NCBI GenBank assembly: GCA_018065145.1
Contig: JAGHTW010000054.1
Coordinates: forward strand, 1-64,000
Origin: Candidatus Prevotella equi
Lineage (GTDB): Bacteria > Bacteroidota > Bacteroidia > Bacteroidales > Bacteroidaceae
Direction: 5' to 3'
DNA length: 64,000 nucleotides
Of the stretch, positions 47,349 to 56,069 are shown piece after piece; positions within the stretch are counted from its first letter, which is position 1; every line of letters starts with the position of its first letter. The translations under genes and the position numbers were made by a program. The notes under the pieces are model-generated. The model searched no databases, was not told the DNA's origin, and saw only the letters and a list, made by a program, of their open reading frames with translations.

Positions 47349-47991
47349 CTACTTTTTGTTGGTTGAGGTAATACGTTTCGTCGTCAGTGTCTTCGAGATA
47401 ATCAACACCTTCACATTGCAGTTCCGTAAGTTGCGGAAACTCAAACTCTGGGTCTGGGTCGTCTTCTGTGCAAAGAATTGAGACCATTATTACACGTTCG
47501 CGATGTTGTGGTACTCCATAGTATTCGGCATTCATTATCTGATAGAAGTTCTTGTAGCCAAAGTCTTCAAGGGTCTTGCACCACTTATCAAAGACTTCCT
47601 TATGTCTTTTACCGAGGAGGTTGCGAACATTTTCCATAAGTAGATACTTTGGACGTTTGATGTCAATTACTCTTCTGCATTCCCATAAGAGAGAACTTGC
47701 TGTGCCACTGCCTTCTACTGCACCTGCCTGTGTACCAGCTGTGCTGATATTTGTGCATGGGAACGAGTAAGTTAGTAAATTGATACCAAAATCTGTATTG
47801 TTCCAGTCAATTCTTGATACATCACCAAGATTACGGTCTGCCCACTGAGGGTAGAGTGCATTATGCGCTTTTATCGCATGTTTGTCTATCTCTGCCCACG
47901 CAACCAACTCGTAGTCAATGCCTACTTGGTCGAGGGCGATACATTGTGAGTCGTAGCCCGAAAACAAAGTACATACTTTTAGTTTGTTCAT
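47320..47991 (-). CDS. C5 DNA methyltransferase N-terminal fragment (motifs I-VIII)
   Basis: KVCTLFSGYDS, YSFPCTNIS, LLMENVRNLL, YGVPQHRERVIMVSI. Confidence 0.85.
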   Translation of the reverse strand: MNKLKVCTLFSGYDSQCIALDQVGIDYELVAWAEIDKHAIKAHNALYPQWADRNLGDVSRIDWNNTDFGINLLTYSFPCTNISTAGTQAGAVEGSGTASSLLWECRRVIDIKRPKYLLMENVRNLLGKRHKEVFDKWCKTLEDFGYKNFYQIMNAEYYGVPQHRERVIMVSILCTEDDPDPEFEFPQLTELQCEGVDYLEDTDDETYYLNQQKVDEVWQELVV

Positions 47992-48335
47992 TTCCTTTTC
48001 TCTATTTTATGTAGTGTATCTTGAATGTCCTTCAGTTGTTTGTATTGTTTGTATTGTGTGGAAACAATATTAAGAATTTGTTTCTGAATGTCTGTAGTTC
48101 TCTTGAGCATTACATCTTTGTAAGTCCTATTGTCCTCCTCCATTGCGTATATTAAGTCCGCATTAGTCTGGAGTTGCGTAATTTGGCTGTTTACTTCTTT
48201 GAACTTATTCTCTGCCCAATTATTACTTTTGTCCATGAATTTCTTGGACTGAATGTACTGGATTATTCTGATAAAGTCGAAGAATATCGCAATCGCAAGT
48301 GCGAGGATTAGGAGTGTAGATAGAATTGTATTCAT
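47988..48335 (-). CDS. Membrane-anchored coiled-coil protein
   Basis: N-terminal TM MNTILSTLLILALAIAIFFDFI. Confidence 0.55.
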   Translation of the reverse strand: MNTILSTLLILALAIAIFFDFIRIIQYIQSKKFMDKSNNWAENKFKEVNSQITQLQTNADLIYAMEEDNRTYKDVMLKRTTDIQKQILNIVSTQYKQYKQLKDIQDTLHKIEKRK

Positions 48336-48682
48336 TGTTTTGGTAATTTTAATTGTTCAAGAAGTGCGGCACTTGCACCTAAGTTAATCTGATGTTTTTC
48401 TGCAATACCTGCAATACTTTGTAACTCCGATATTGCTTTACTCATTATAAATTCGGCTTCCGCTTTCAGTTGCTCTGCGAATGTTGCTCGTAGGTCTTCT
48501 TCGCCATAAGGCGTTCGTTCACGTGGAAAGTAGTATTCAATGCGCCATTTGCCTTTATACTCTTTGACGAAAACACGACTTACAGGCTCTGGGTGATGAA
48601 ACCAAATTCCTGCCCAACACCTGTACACCAAGTCACCTTTCTTGAAACGTGGAATTGGTTTATAATCGTAGTATATTGCCAT
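48332..48682 (-). CDS. Hypothetical protein
   Basis: 116-aa ORF, ATGA overlap. Confidence 0.5.
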   Translation of the reverse strand: MAIYYDYKPIPRFKKGDLVYRCWAGIWFHHPEPVSRVFVKEYKGKWRIEYYFPRERTPYGEEDLRATFAEQLKAEAEFIMSKAISELQSIAGIAEKHQINLGASAALLEQLKLPKQ

Positions 48683-48698
48683 GTTAAAAAATCTTTGT

Positions 48699-48887
48699 TT
48701 AGGTGATAGTCAGAGTTATGACTTCTTTCTCGTAGTCAAAGCATACTGTATGTACCAATGCGACAAAACCATCTGGTAATTTTACTCTATCACCTTCACG
48801 CGGAACTGGCATACCTTGCTTCAAGACGATATACTCTTGCACATCGTCTTCAAATATGCAAGTTGTATTTACAAATTTAAGTTTCAT
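48699..48887 (-). CDS. Hypothetical protein
   Basis: 62-aa ORF. Confidence 0.4.
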   Translation of the reverse strand: MKLKFVNTTCIFEDDVQEYIVLKQGMPVPREGDRVKLPDGFVALVHTVCFDYEKEVITLTIT

Positions 48888-48918
48888 AGTTAAAAATCTG
48901 ATTCGTTTAATTCTCTGT

Positions 48919-49263
48919 TTAACCCTTTGCTTCTTCGGGGAATACGAAATTACCCCGAAGGTCTACGTCTGGTCTTTTTTGTTTCAGAAAATCCTTTCCC
49001 TCATAAGTTGTTAAGTCAAAAGGTGCATCCTTTGACCAAGATATTTTGAAGAAGTGGAAATCTGCAAGATATGACACTCTGACTGTCCTGTATGATTTGT
49101 ATAGGAAACCCCTTATTATAGGAATAGGTTTCATTTGTCCTATATTCATACGTCGATGCGGATAGAACCATACGGCATAATTACCGATGAGATACCGACG
49201 GTCTCCTGCGTTGTTTGTTTCTAATAACTTAAACATATCAAAAATCCGATTCGTTAATTTCAT
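48919..49263 (-). CDS. Hypothetical protein
   Basis: 114-aa ORF. Confidence 0.45.
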   Translation of the reverse strand: MKLTNRIFDMFKLLETNNAGDRRYLIGNYAVWFYPHRRMNIGQMKPIPIIRGFLYKSYRTVRVSYLADFHFFKISWSKDAPFDLTTYEGKDFLKQKRPDVDLRGNFVFPEEAKG

Positions 49264-49964
49264 AAGTTTGTCCTTTTGTTGCGCAGAGAACCTTGGAGAC
49301 GCACAGTCCTCTTATAACTCCCTTTGCCCTGTTTATAAAACGCATTTCATTGCTCAGTCCATCACTAAGATGCAGGAGCAATACGAGTTTTGTTTTCTCA
49401 CAGACATTGTTGTAGAGGGCGTTCATACAATCATTGAGTTCGAGGTGATTTTCTGACTGGCTTCGGATATCCTTACCCTCTACCATTTTGTCAACTATTA
49501 TGTCTTCGCTGTAGTTGCACTCCATCATGATTACGTCACAACCTTTTACCCTATATTTGAAGTAGTTTAGGTCGGTGGCAAATAGTATTCTTTCGCCCGA
49601 CGGACAGTCAATGACGTATGCGTAGCAAGGCGCATTGTGAGGTACTTCGAGACACTGGACTTTGAACTTTCCGATAGAGTAGCGGAAGTTTAATGTAAGG
49701 AGATTGACGTATGGGTATTTATCTACTACGTTACGATTGCCGTACACAGGTATCTGATACTCTAATGCCTTGGGAACATAGGCTGCATGGTCTCCGTGGC
49801 GGTCGATGGCTGACCAAACAGCCAGCCACACTATACACCTCCCAATTTAGGACTGCAAGCACCTCTTGAAACTTACAGCCAAGTTCTACGATAAGTTTTT
49901 GCCCAAGACTTTCTATGACGTAGCAGTTACCCGATGAAGAACTGCCGATGCAATGGATTTTCAT
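49238..49964 (-). pseudogene. Metallo-beta-lactamase-fold hydrolase split into two frames
   Basis: ORF 49731-49964 MKIHCIGSSSSGNCYVIE...GCLVSH and ORF 49238-49831 RHGDHAAYVPKAL...; HxHxDH motif interrupted by 7 nt instead of 3. Confidence 0.7.
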
Positions 49965-49979
49965 ATTATTCGTCGTTTT

Positions 49980-50096
49980 TTAATTTACATTGACATCACA
50001 CCGCTTAAAACAATACATAGAGCCTACTCGCTCCGTATCTTTTGCGGTTCGCTCTTTCCAATAAAATGATAGGGTAAAATTTTCGTTCTTATTCAT
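49980..50096 (-). CDS. Micro-protein (38 aa), paralog of 50190-50312
   Basis: MNKNENFTLSFYWKERTAKDTERVGSMYCFKRCDVNVN. Confidence 0.55.
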   Translation of the reverse strand: MNKNENFTLSFYWKERTAKDTERVGSMYCFKRCDVNVN

Positions 50097-50189
50097 TGTC
50101 TATCCTCCAGTGCTTTAATTGTCAATTTCTACAAGAAATATAGTATGTAATTCATTAAATCATATAACGTATTTTTTTATATTCATTAA

Positions 50190-50312
50190 TTATGAATTAA
50201 AAGTGTTTACGGTACAATATTTGAAGCAATACATTGCCCCTACTCTTGTAGTATTTGTAAGTTCTCTTTCTCCCCAACCGAAACTGATAGTAAAATTTTC
50301 GTTCTTCTTCAT
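50190..50312 (-). CDS. Micro-protein (40 aa), paralog of 49980-50096
   Basis: MKKNENFTISFGWGERELTNTTRVGAMYCFKYCTVNTFNS. Confidence 0.55.
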   Translation of the reverse strand: MKKNENFTISFGWGERELTNTTRVGAMYCFKYCTVNTFNS

Positions 50313-50316
50313 AATT

Positions 50317-50733
50317 CTAAATATTTTTGCTAATAATTTCTTTAATTTCAATGTCATTTCTATGGTTGTACCCCTCGCACGCATTTTTTAACCAGTACAA
50401 GTCTTCTTCGTTTACTTCTTCAAAGTTTACATCTTGTGTATTTTGGAATGGTTGCTTAAACGAATTGAACTCATAATTATAAAAAACAACGGAATAGTGT
50501 TCTGCGCCATAAAAGTTGTTTCTTTCTTTTGTATGATATGCTCTTATTTTTACCTGCAAACAATACTTTCGTATTTGTCTGCATAATAAGACTGCAAACA
50601 TCCCACAACCTCCAAAATTTATTTCGTAAGGTTGACATAAGGGAATAATGGTTGAATTAACCCTATTTGCTATTCTTATTATAAGTTCTTCCTTCATTTC
50701 TGTCGCGTGATTATTATTCTTCTGTTTTACCAA
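50317..50733 (-). CDS. Hypothetical protein (transglutaminase-like composition)
   Basis: 138-aa ORF, GCGMFAVLLCRQIRKYC, EHYSVVFYNYEF. Confidence 0.4.
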   Translation of the reverse strand: MVKQKNNNHATEMKEELIIRIANRVNSTIIPLCQPYEINFGGCGMFAVLLCRQIRKYCLQVKIRAYHTKERNNFYGAEHYSVVFYNYEFNSFKQPFQNTQDVNFEEVNEEDLYWLKNACEGYNHRNDIEIKEIISKNI

Positions 50734-51082
50734 GTTTTACGTCTTCACAACCGCGTGCAATCCACTGCAAAAGATATGCCGCAGGTTCTGAGGTTGTTGC
50801 TGTTACTTCACAACCAATGTAGTCAAAAATGAACAATGCTGCATGTAAGGCTTCGTGGGCTACAACCTCCATAGTTATGGCTTTCTTGTTCGCAAAACGT
50901 ATTAGCACACATTTTTTGCCTTCTTTTGTTTGTGTATCGTATGTCCTCGCACGCACATCGTCTTCCAGTTGGCGATTACACAACTCGTCAAAATCGTCGT
51001 TGTGCCAATCCCTGCCCACCGCTATGCACAGTGGGCAAGGATATATGCCATTGTTATACTCAAAGTATTGTGTATTCTCCAT
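50714..51082 (-). CDS. Putative zinc-peptidase-like protein (HExxH)
   Basis: AITMEVVAHEALHAALFIFDYI. Confidence 0.55.
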   Translation of the reverse strand: MENTQYFEYNNGIYPCPLCIAVGRDWHNDDFDELCNRQLEDDVRARTYDTQTKEGKKCVLIRFANKKAITMEVVAHEALHAALFIFDYIGCEVTATTSEPAAYLLQWIARGCEDVKLGKTEE

Positions 51083-51948
51083 TAGAAGTCGCTGTCGTTA
51101 TTCTGTGTCTGAGCCTGTGCAGGTGCTTCTGGCGCAGGGTCGTTCTTGATTTCACCTGTTTCCGCGTCTACGTTTACAGGTGCTTCTGGAAGTGCTTCTG
51201 GAGCGTCTACAACCTCTTCATAGTCCGCTATCTCGTCGGTAGATTCTGGGGCGTTAGGGTCGTCAGAATTATCAGCAAACCTACTGTTTTCTGGGTGTGA
51301 ATTGACGAGCATATTACATACAGAGTTAATGATAGTCTTCTGCACCATACGTTCCTCGAACTGCTTGTGGACAGATTGGGTCTTACTTGAACTTTTAGAC
51401 CATGCCGCCAGTATTTGACGTTTGGTCATAATATGGAGTTCGTTGTGGCTGCCATCAAGGGTTGGGGCGTAGAGATAAGCACCCACAAAATCATTATCAA
51501 GGTTTTCGAGTTTTTGTTCATGCTTGACGAGTTTCTTTTCTCCTGTTGCTGGGTCTACTTCAAACAAAAACTCGTCTCCTTCGCGAACAACAACCGCACG
51601 CGGATTCCACTGAGGGTAGATACGTCGAGCCTCTTTTACACGACCAAAATACGAAGGGGTCATACATAGTTTGTTGCCTCTAACGACCATATAGCAAGAT
51701 TTATCTGCAACAGACAGACCTCTGAGACACATTTCAAAGAGTGCTGACTGAATACTTGCAGTAGTACAAACGTCAAGTGCTGGCTTACCGTCTTTGTCTT
51801 TTACCTCCTGTAAAGTAAGGAGTGATGCTTTTACTGCGTTGGTAACATTGTAACCCTCTGGGAGGCAAAGACCAACTTTTGACATGTCGTCAATGCGACT
51901 AAGTACCAAGTCGCCTACGTTTTTAGAACTTTGTTTTACGTCTGCCAT
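51082..51948 (-). CDS. recT: RecT-family ssDNA annealing protein
   Basis: SIQSALFEMCLRGLSVADKSCYMVVRGNKLCMTPSYFGRVKEARR. Confidence 0.75.
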   Translation of the reverse strand: MADVKQSSKNVGDLVLSRIDDMSKVGLCLPEGYNVTNAVKASLLTLQEVKDKDGKPALDVCTTASIQSALFEMCLRGLSVADKSCYMVVRGNKLCMTPSYFGRVKEARRIYPQWNPRAVVVREGDEFLFEVDPATGEKKLVKHEQKLENLDNDFVGAYLYAPTLDGSHNELHIMTKRQILAAWSKSSSKTQSVHKQFEERMVQKTIINSVCNMLVNSHPENSRFADNSDDPNAPESTDEIADYEEVVDAPEALPEAPVNVDAETGEIKNDPAPEAPAQAQTQNNDSDF

Positions 51949-51950
51949 AG

Positions 51951-52166
51951 TTATCCGTTGTTTGAAGGGTCTTCACTTACGTCAACCATACGGTCTGCGA
52001 TAGCGTATGCACGACTGGCGATACGAGTAGGGTCGACTCTTACGAAAGAGTAGTACGAAAATCCGAACATTCTCTTGATACGATTCCACAGTGTAATGTG
52101 AGTCTTGCATTCCTCCTTGAGGAGTACCTGCATTGCACAAAGTGCGAGGTTGTCTCTGTTTGTCAT
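51951..52166 (-). CDS. Hypothetical protein
   Basis: 71-aa ORF. Confidence 0.4.
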   Translation of the reverse strand: MTNRDNLALCAMQVLLKEECKTHITLWNRIKRMFGFSYYSFVRVDPTRIASRAYAIADRMVDVSEDPSNNG

Positions 52167-52195
52167 AATTGTTGTTTTTTTTTAGAGTTTATGAA

Positions 52196-52573
52196 TTAAA
52201 AATCACCATAAAGTATTTGGTCGAGTTTTTTAAGATTGCCGTCTCTGTGTTTCTCCTTTTTACGGAATACGCACTTCATAAATCCGAAGATATTACGTGG
52301 CTTATAGCCAAGTTCTATCAACTCTTTCTGTATCTCTTCCTTTGGACTTTGTACGAGATAATGGCTTTGTCCGAATTGACTTATTTTAGTAGGCATAGCC
52401 GAGGCATAGAAGAATATGCCACGGTTGCCTTTTTTCTTGGAGAGATACATACCATTGAGGCGCATAGGAATAACCAGACAGTCCTCCATTATTCCGTTGA
52501 CCTCACGCTTTTCAATTTCTGCGCCAAAGAAATCTGCGAAGTTCATCTTTAGGCTATATCCTATTGCGTCCAT
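52196..52573 (-). CDS. Hypothetical protein
   Basis: 125-aa ORF in recombination operon. Confidence 0.5.
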   Translation of the reverse strand: MDAIGYSLKMNFADFFGAEIEKREVNGIMEDCLVIPMRLNGMYLSKKKGNRGIFFYASAMPTKISQFGQSHYLVQSPKEEIQKELIELGYKPRNIFGFMKCVFRKKEKHRDGNLKKLDQILYGDF

Positions 52574-52574
52574 A

Positions 52575-54539
52575 TTACATTTCTGTTAGAGTTAAATCTG
52601 AGTTGTCTACTTTGAGGGCGATAATCTGGCGGTCAGATACAATCTCTCTGTCTGCGCTCACGCTTTCGTAGTCGTCTACGAAGAGAGGAAGGTTGAGACC
52701 ATAGAACTTACAGAAGGCATTGCTGACATCAACACCTGCGGTAATCGTGCCCTCCTTGTTGAGTGTAGCAGCCCGTCTACCGTCCATCGTGATTACGCAG
52801 TTAGGAGCAAGGCTACCGTCCTTCTTGACGGAGAACATAGACACGTGGCACTTGTCGAAGAAGTTGTTGACGCGCTTGCCTACAATATCGGCTTTCTCCT
52901 GTTCGTATGCCACAAGTTGCTGTTCAATCTTTTCGAGTGAAGCGCGTTCCTGCGCCATTGCCTTCATTTCTGCCTTTACTGCGTCAATTTGTTGTGTCTG
53001 TCGGGTATAGAGACCACGTTGACCTGCGACACGAATTACCTCGTCAATCTTTTCGTTGAGTTCCTTGATACGAGTGTCCTGTGCGGTTGTATCAATGGTA
53101 GGCAGTTCTGGCATAGTCTTTTGAGTATCTTCAATAGATTTCTGAATTTCGTGGCACTTGTCTGTGTTCTCGAAAGGAACAGTATCCATTATAGCCTTAT
53201 GAAGTTTCACGCGGACATCGTCTACGTTGACGTATGTATGTTGTTGCAGTCCTGCGTCCACATCCTTCTGAGCGAGTTCAATGTCAGCTTTGAGGGTTTC
53301 GATACTCTGTTTGAGTTGCAGTCCCTCATTCTTGTTATTCTCACGGTCACGCTCTTTCTGTGCATCGAACTTAGCCTTGTTTTCAGCTATCTTTTCCTCG
53401 CTGAGAGGAGCACCGCAATAAGAGCAGACATTGTCGGAGAACTCACGAGACTTAATTGCGATATTCTCAGTACGAAGTTCCTGTAATCTGACTTCCATTT
53501 TTTCCAAACGAGCCTTATTGCTTATAATAGACTGTTGTTTCTGTTCGTAGAGACGCTTGGAGGCAGCGTTTTCTCTTGCAAGAACATCGTTCTTTGCGTT
53601 GGCAGTTGCTATCTCGTTCTCCATACCCGAACGCAACTCCTGTTGCTTCTTATTGTAGGCAATCTTTGCTTCACGCAAGTCACGTTCAAGTTTTTCTATT
53701 TCCTTGTAGACTTCTTCACGCTTCTTTGCGATGTCTGCAATAGGTGCTTGCATATCACGGATTTCTGCCTGTACCTTGTCACGCTCTTCTTTGAGAGTGT
53801 TGAGTGCGAGTTCGGCATCTACAATACTTTTGAGGTCTATGAGGTTCTTCTGCAAGACCTCTAACTCTACGGTCTTCTCGCCCTTTGTATTCTCAGTACC
53901 CAAGGCTTTCTTTAATGGCAGGAGTAATGTCTTCAGACGTTCAAGGAGTTCTTCTGCGGTATACTTCTTGAACTGGTCGAAAAGTTCCGTGTAGTCGCCT
54001 GTGTAGTCGCTATCAGAGATTTTTCCTGCGATATTTGCGAGATACTTGCGCTGAACCTTCCAGTCCTCTACGAGATAGAGGAAGTGCTGAGTGTTAAGCA
54101 TACACTTGACCATATCAACAGGAGCAAGGTTGTCTTCTACCCACTTCTTGAACTCCGTTGCTGTGCGGTCAATGCCGTCAATGCTGAATGAGTAATCATC
54201 GGAGTTCTTGCGCTCGAACTCTTCCTTGCCACGTGGACGTGTCCAACCCATACGTGCGCTACGCTTTAACTCGTACTCCAAGTCGTCTATCTGGAGTACG
54301 GCAGATACTTCCGCAGGAATGGCTGTGTCGTGGGTGTATTCAACCGTTGTGTCGAAGAGATTGAAGTTAGCACGGTCTTCATCGTCATAGCCTGTGAGAA
54401 GCCACAGAAAGGCGTTCTTGACCGTTGATTTACCACAACGATTACGTCCAGACAATACATTCTTCTCGCCGAAGGCAAATTCAAAGGACTTGCTTCGGAA
54501 GTTCTGGACACTAATCTTTTTAAGAATTACTTTTTTCAT
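52575..54539 (-). CDS. SbcC/Rad50-like SMC ATPase
   Basis: LSGRNRCGKSTVKNAFLWLLTG, long coiled coils, hook-like CSYCGAPL. Confidence 0.85.
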   Translation of the reverse strand: MKKVILKKISVQNFRSKSFEFAFGEKNVLSGRNRCGKSTVKNAFLWLLTGYDDEDRANFNLFDTTVEYTHDTAIPAEVSAVLQIDDLEYELKRSARMGWTRPRGKEEFERKNSDDYSFSIDGIDRTATEFKKWVEDNLAPVDMVKCMLNTQHFLYLVEDWKVQRKYLANIAGKISDSDYTGDYTELFDQFKKYTAEELLERLKTLLLPLKKALGTENTKGEKTVELEVLQKNLIDLKSIVDAELALNTLKEERDKVQAEIRDMQAPIADIAKKREEVYKEIEKLERDLREAKIAYNKKQQELRSGMENEIATANAKNDVLARENAASKRLYEQKQQSIISNKARLEKMEVRLQELRTENIAIKSREFSDNVCSYCGAPLSEEKIAENKAKFDAQKERDRENNKNEGLQLKQSIETLKADIELAQKDVDAGLQQHTYVNVDDVRVKLHKAIMDTVPFENTDKCHEIQKSIEDTQKTMPELPTIDTTAQDTRIKELNEKIDEVIRVAGQRGLYTRQTQQIDAVKAEMKAMAQERASLEKIEQQLVAYEQEKADIVGKRVNNFFDKCHVSMFSVKKDGSLAPNCVITMDGRRAATLNKEGTITAGVDVSNAFCKFYGLNLPLFVDDYESVSADREIVSDRQIIALKVDNSDLTLTEM

Positions 54540-54543
54540 AGTG

Positions 54544-54575
54544 CAAAGTTACTAAAATTTTATGAATTATGCAAA
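54544..54575 (-). promoter_or_regulatory. Promoter TTTG-N20-TAACTTTG (minus strand)
   Basis: caaagtta 54544-54551, caaa 54572-54575 on plus; ATG of the SbcC-like gene at 54539. Confidence 0.65.
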
Positions 54576-55286
54576 TAATTTCTTACATTTCGCATACATA
54601 GCACGGAAGCGAGGTATATCGTATTCCATACCTGTAGCGGTCTTGATGTTGTTTCGGTTGAGTTCGTCTACGAATACCTGTGCGTCCTTTGCCTTGTAAG
54701 CACGTCCGTACATCTTTTCAAGGGTCTTGACGAACTGCCAGAAACGCTTGTTGTTTTCGTTTGACTTAGCGGCTTCTTTCTTTGCCTTGCAGGAAGCCGT
54801 GTTAGCCGCCTTACAAGCCACGGCACGAGTAGTACCCGTATTCTTGCCGTAGTTCTCACTCCAAGTCTCGCCACGGTCTTTCTTTGCTTTCAGAGCTGCC
54901 TTGGTACGTGAACTAATAAGTTCTCTTTCATACTGAGCAACAGAAGCAAAAACACCGAGTATCATTGTGTTTACAACTGGCATATCTACAAAGTGAATAT
55001 CAATACCAGTGTTAATAACCTTAAAGGTAAACTCGACATCGCGTGCCAATCTGTCTAATTTGTTTATAACCAGCGTATTACCCGTTTCTTTACAGTAATC
55101 TATTGCCGCCCACAAACCCTTACGTGTGCGAGATTTGCCACTTTCAATGTCTTGAAAGACTTTATCAACACTTCCGTTCTGAGAATTAATGTAATTAGTA
55201 CAAGCTGCAAGCTGACCTTCCAAGCCTAATTTTGAATCTCCTTGCTTGGTTGTACTAACACGAATGTAAATTGCGAATTTTTTCAT
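54567..55286 (-). CDS. Serine recombinase (resolvase/invertase family)
   Basis: MKKFAIYIRVSTTKQGDSKLGLEGQ, NKLDRLARDVEF, PVVNTMILGVFASVAQYERELISSRTKAALKAKK. Confidence 0.9.
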   Translation of the reverse strand: MKKFAIYIRVSTTKQGDSKLGLEGQLAACTNYINSQNGSVDKVFQDIESGKSRTRKGLWAAIDYCKETGNTLVINKLDRLARDVEFTFKVINTGIDIHFVDMPVVNTMILGVFASVAQYERELISSRTKAALKAKKDRGETWSENYGKNTGTTRAVACKAANTASCKAKKEAAKSNENNKRFWQFVKTLEKMYGRAYKAKDAQVFVDELNRNNIKTATGMEYDIPRFRAMYAKCKKLFA

Positions 55287-55390
55287 ACTAAAAAAATAAG
55301 GCAAGGTGTTCATTAAGGTCTCGCACACCTCAACTACTTACCATGCCCATTATGTTTCTGTTCGATAGGTGCGAGCTATCTTTATATTTG

Positions 55391-55464
55391 TATGGGAAGA
55401 GAGACTCGAACTCCCGACCACCTCAGCCCAAGTGAGGTACGCTAACCAACTGCGCTATTCCCAT
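55391..55464 (-). tRNA. tRNA-Pro (anticodon TGG)
   Basis: atgggaa/ttcccat acceptor, D and T arms, cctca-cttgggc-tgagg anticodon arm. Confidence 0.85.
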
Positions 55465-55471
55465 AAATAGT

Positions 55472-55543
55472 TGCGAAGGGGAGGCTCGAACTCCCGACCT
55501 CAAGGTTATGAACCTTGCGAGCTACCAACTGCTCTACCTCCGC
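55472..55543 (-). tRNA. tRNA-Met (anticodon CAT)
   Basis: gcggagg/ccttcgc acceptor, caagg-ttcataa-ccttg anticodon arm. Confidence 0.85.
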
Positions 55544-55550
55544 GATATTG

Positions 55551-55626
55551 CGCCCCTTGCAGGACTTGAACCTGCGCCATCCAGACAGATAACTGCCACG
55601 GCTCTAACCAACTGAGCTAAAGGGAC
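55551..55626 (-). tRNA. tRNA-like gene with unresolved anticodon arm
   Basis: gtccctt/aaggggc acceptor, gctc...gagc D arm, gcagg-ttcaagt-cctgc T arm, but no normal 5+7+5 anticodon arm. Confidence 0.6.
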
Positions 55627-55633
55627 TGGTGGG

Positions 55634-55709
55634 TGATGAGAGTTGGATTTGCACCAACGACCTTCGGAGTTACAATATCCGACGCTCTAACTAACTGAGC
55701 TATCTCAAA
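55634..55709 (-). tRNA. tRNA, probable Thr (TGT), with atypical anticodon loop
   Basis: D arm gctc...gagc, T arm gttgg-tgcaaat-ccaac, tcgga-tattgtaac-tccga. Confidence 0.6.
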
Positions 55710-55716
55710 ACCGATG

Positions 55717-55749
55717 CAAAGTTACGACTTTTTTTCTGATACCACCAAA
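55717..55749 (-). promoter_or_regulatory. Promoter TTTG-N21-TAACTTTG driving tRNA cluster
   Basis: caaagtta 55717-55724, caaa 55746-55749 on plus. Confidence 0.6.
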
Positions 55750-55763
55750 AAAGTTTATAACTC

Positions 55764-56069
55764 TTAACTTTCTTTAACGCTTTGTTTCTGGTATTCGATT
55801 TCTACCAGACCAAGCACGGCGTAAACAGCGGTGTCAAGTATAGTCTCTTCAATACCTTCGTCAGTAACCTGCAAATCGCCAGTTTTGGCAAAGGCGGTCA
55901 ACCTGTCAACTTTGTCACCTAAACGTATGGCGAGACTGGTCAAACCGAAGTTCTCAAAACCTTTCTCAAAACTTGATTTACCGTTCACGCTGTAATCGTG
56001 ATTTTTCTTCTTGTAGGTCTCAAACATCTTGCCCAAGATGTCGGCGAATATTTCTGGCTTTGTTTTCAT
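55764..56069 (-). CDS. DUF1599/Nmad1-like protein
   Basis: YKKKNHDYSVNGKSSFEKGFENFGLTSLAIRLGDKVDRLTAF...EETILDTAVYAVLGL. Confidence 0.6.
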   Translation of the reverse strand: MKTKPEIFADILGKMFETYKKKNHDYSVNGKSSFEKGFENFGLTSLAIRLGDKVDRLTAFAKTGDLQVTDEGIEETILDTAVYAVLGLVEIEYQKQSVKES

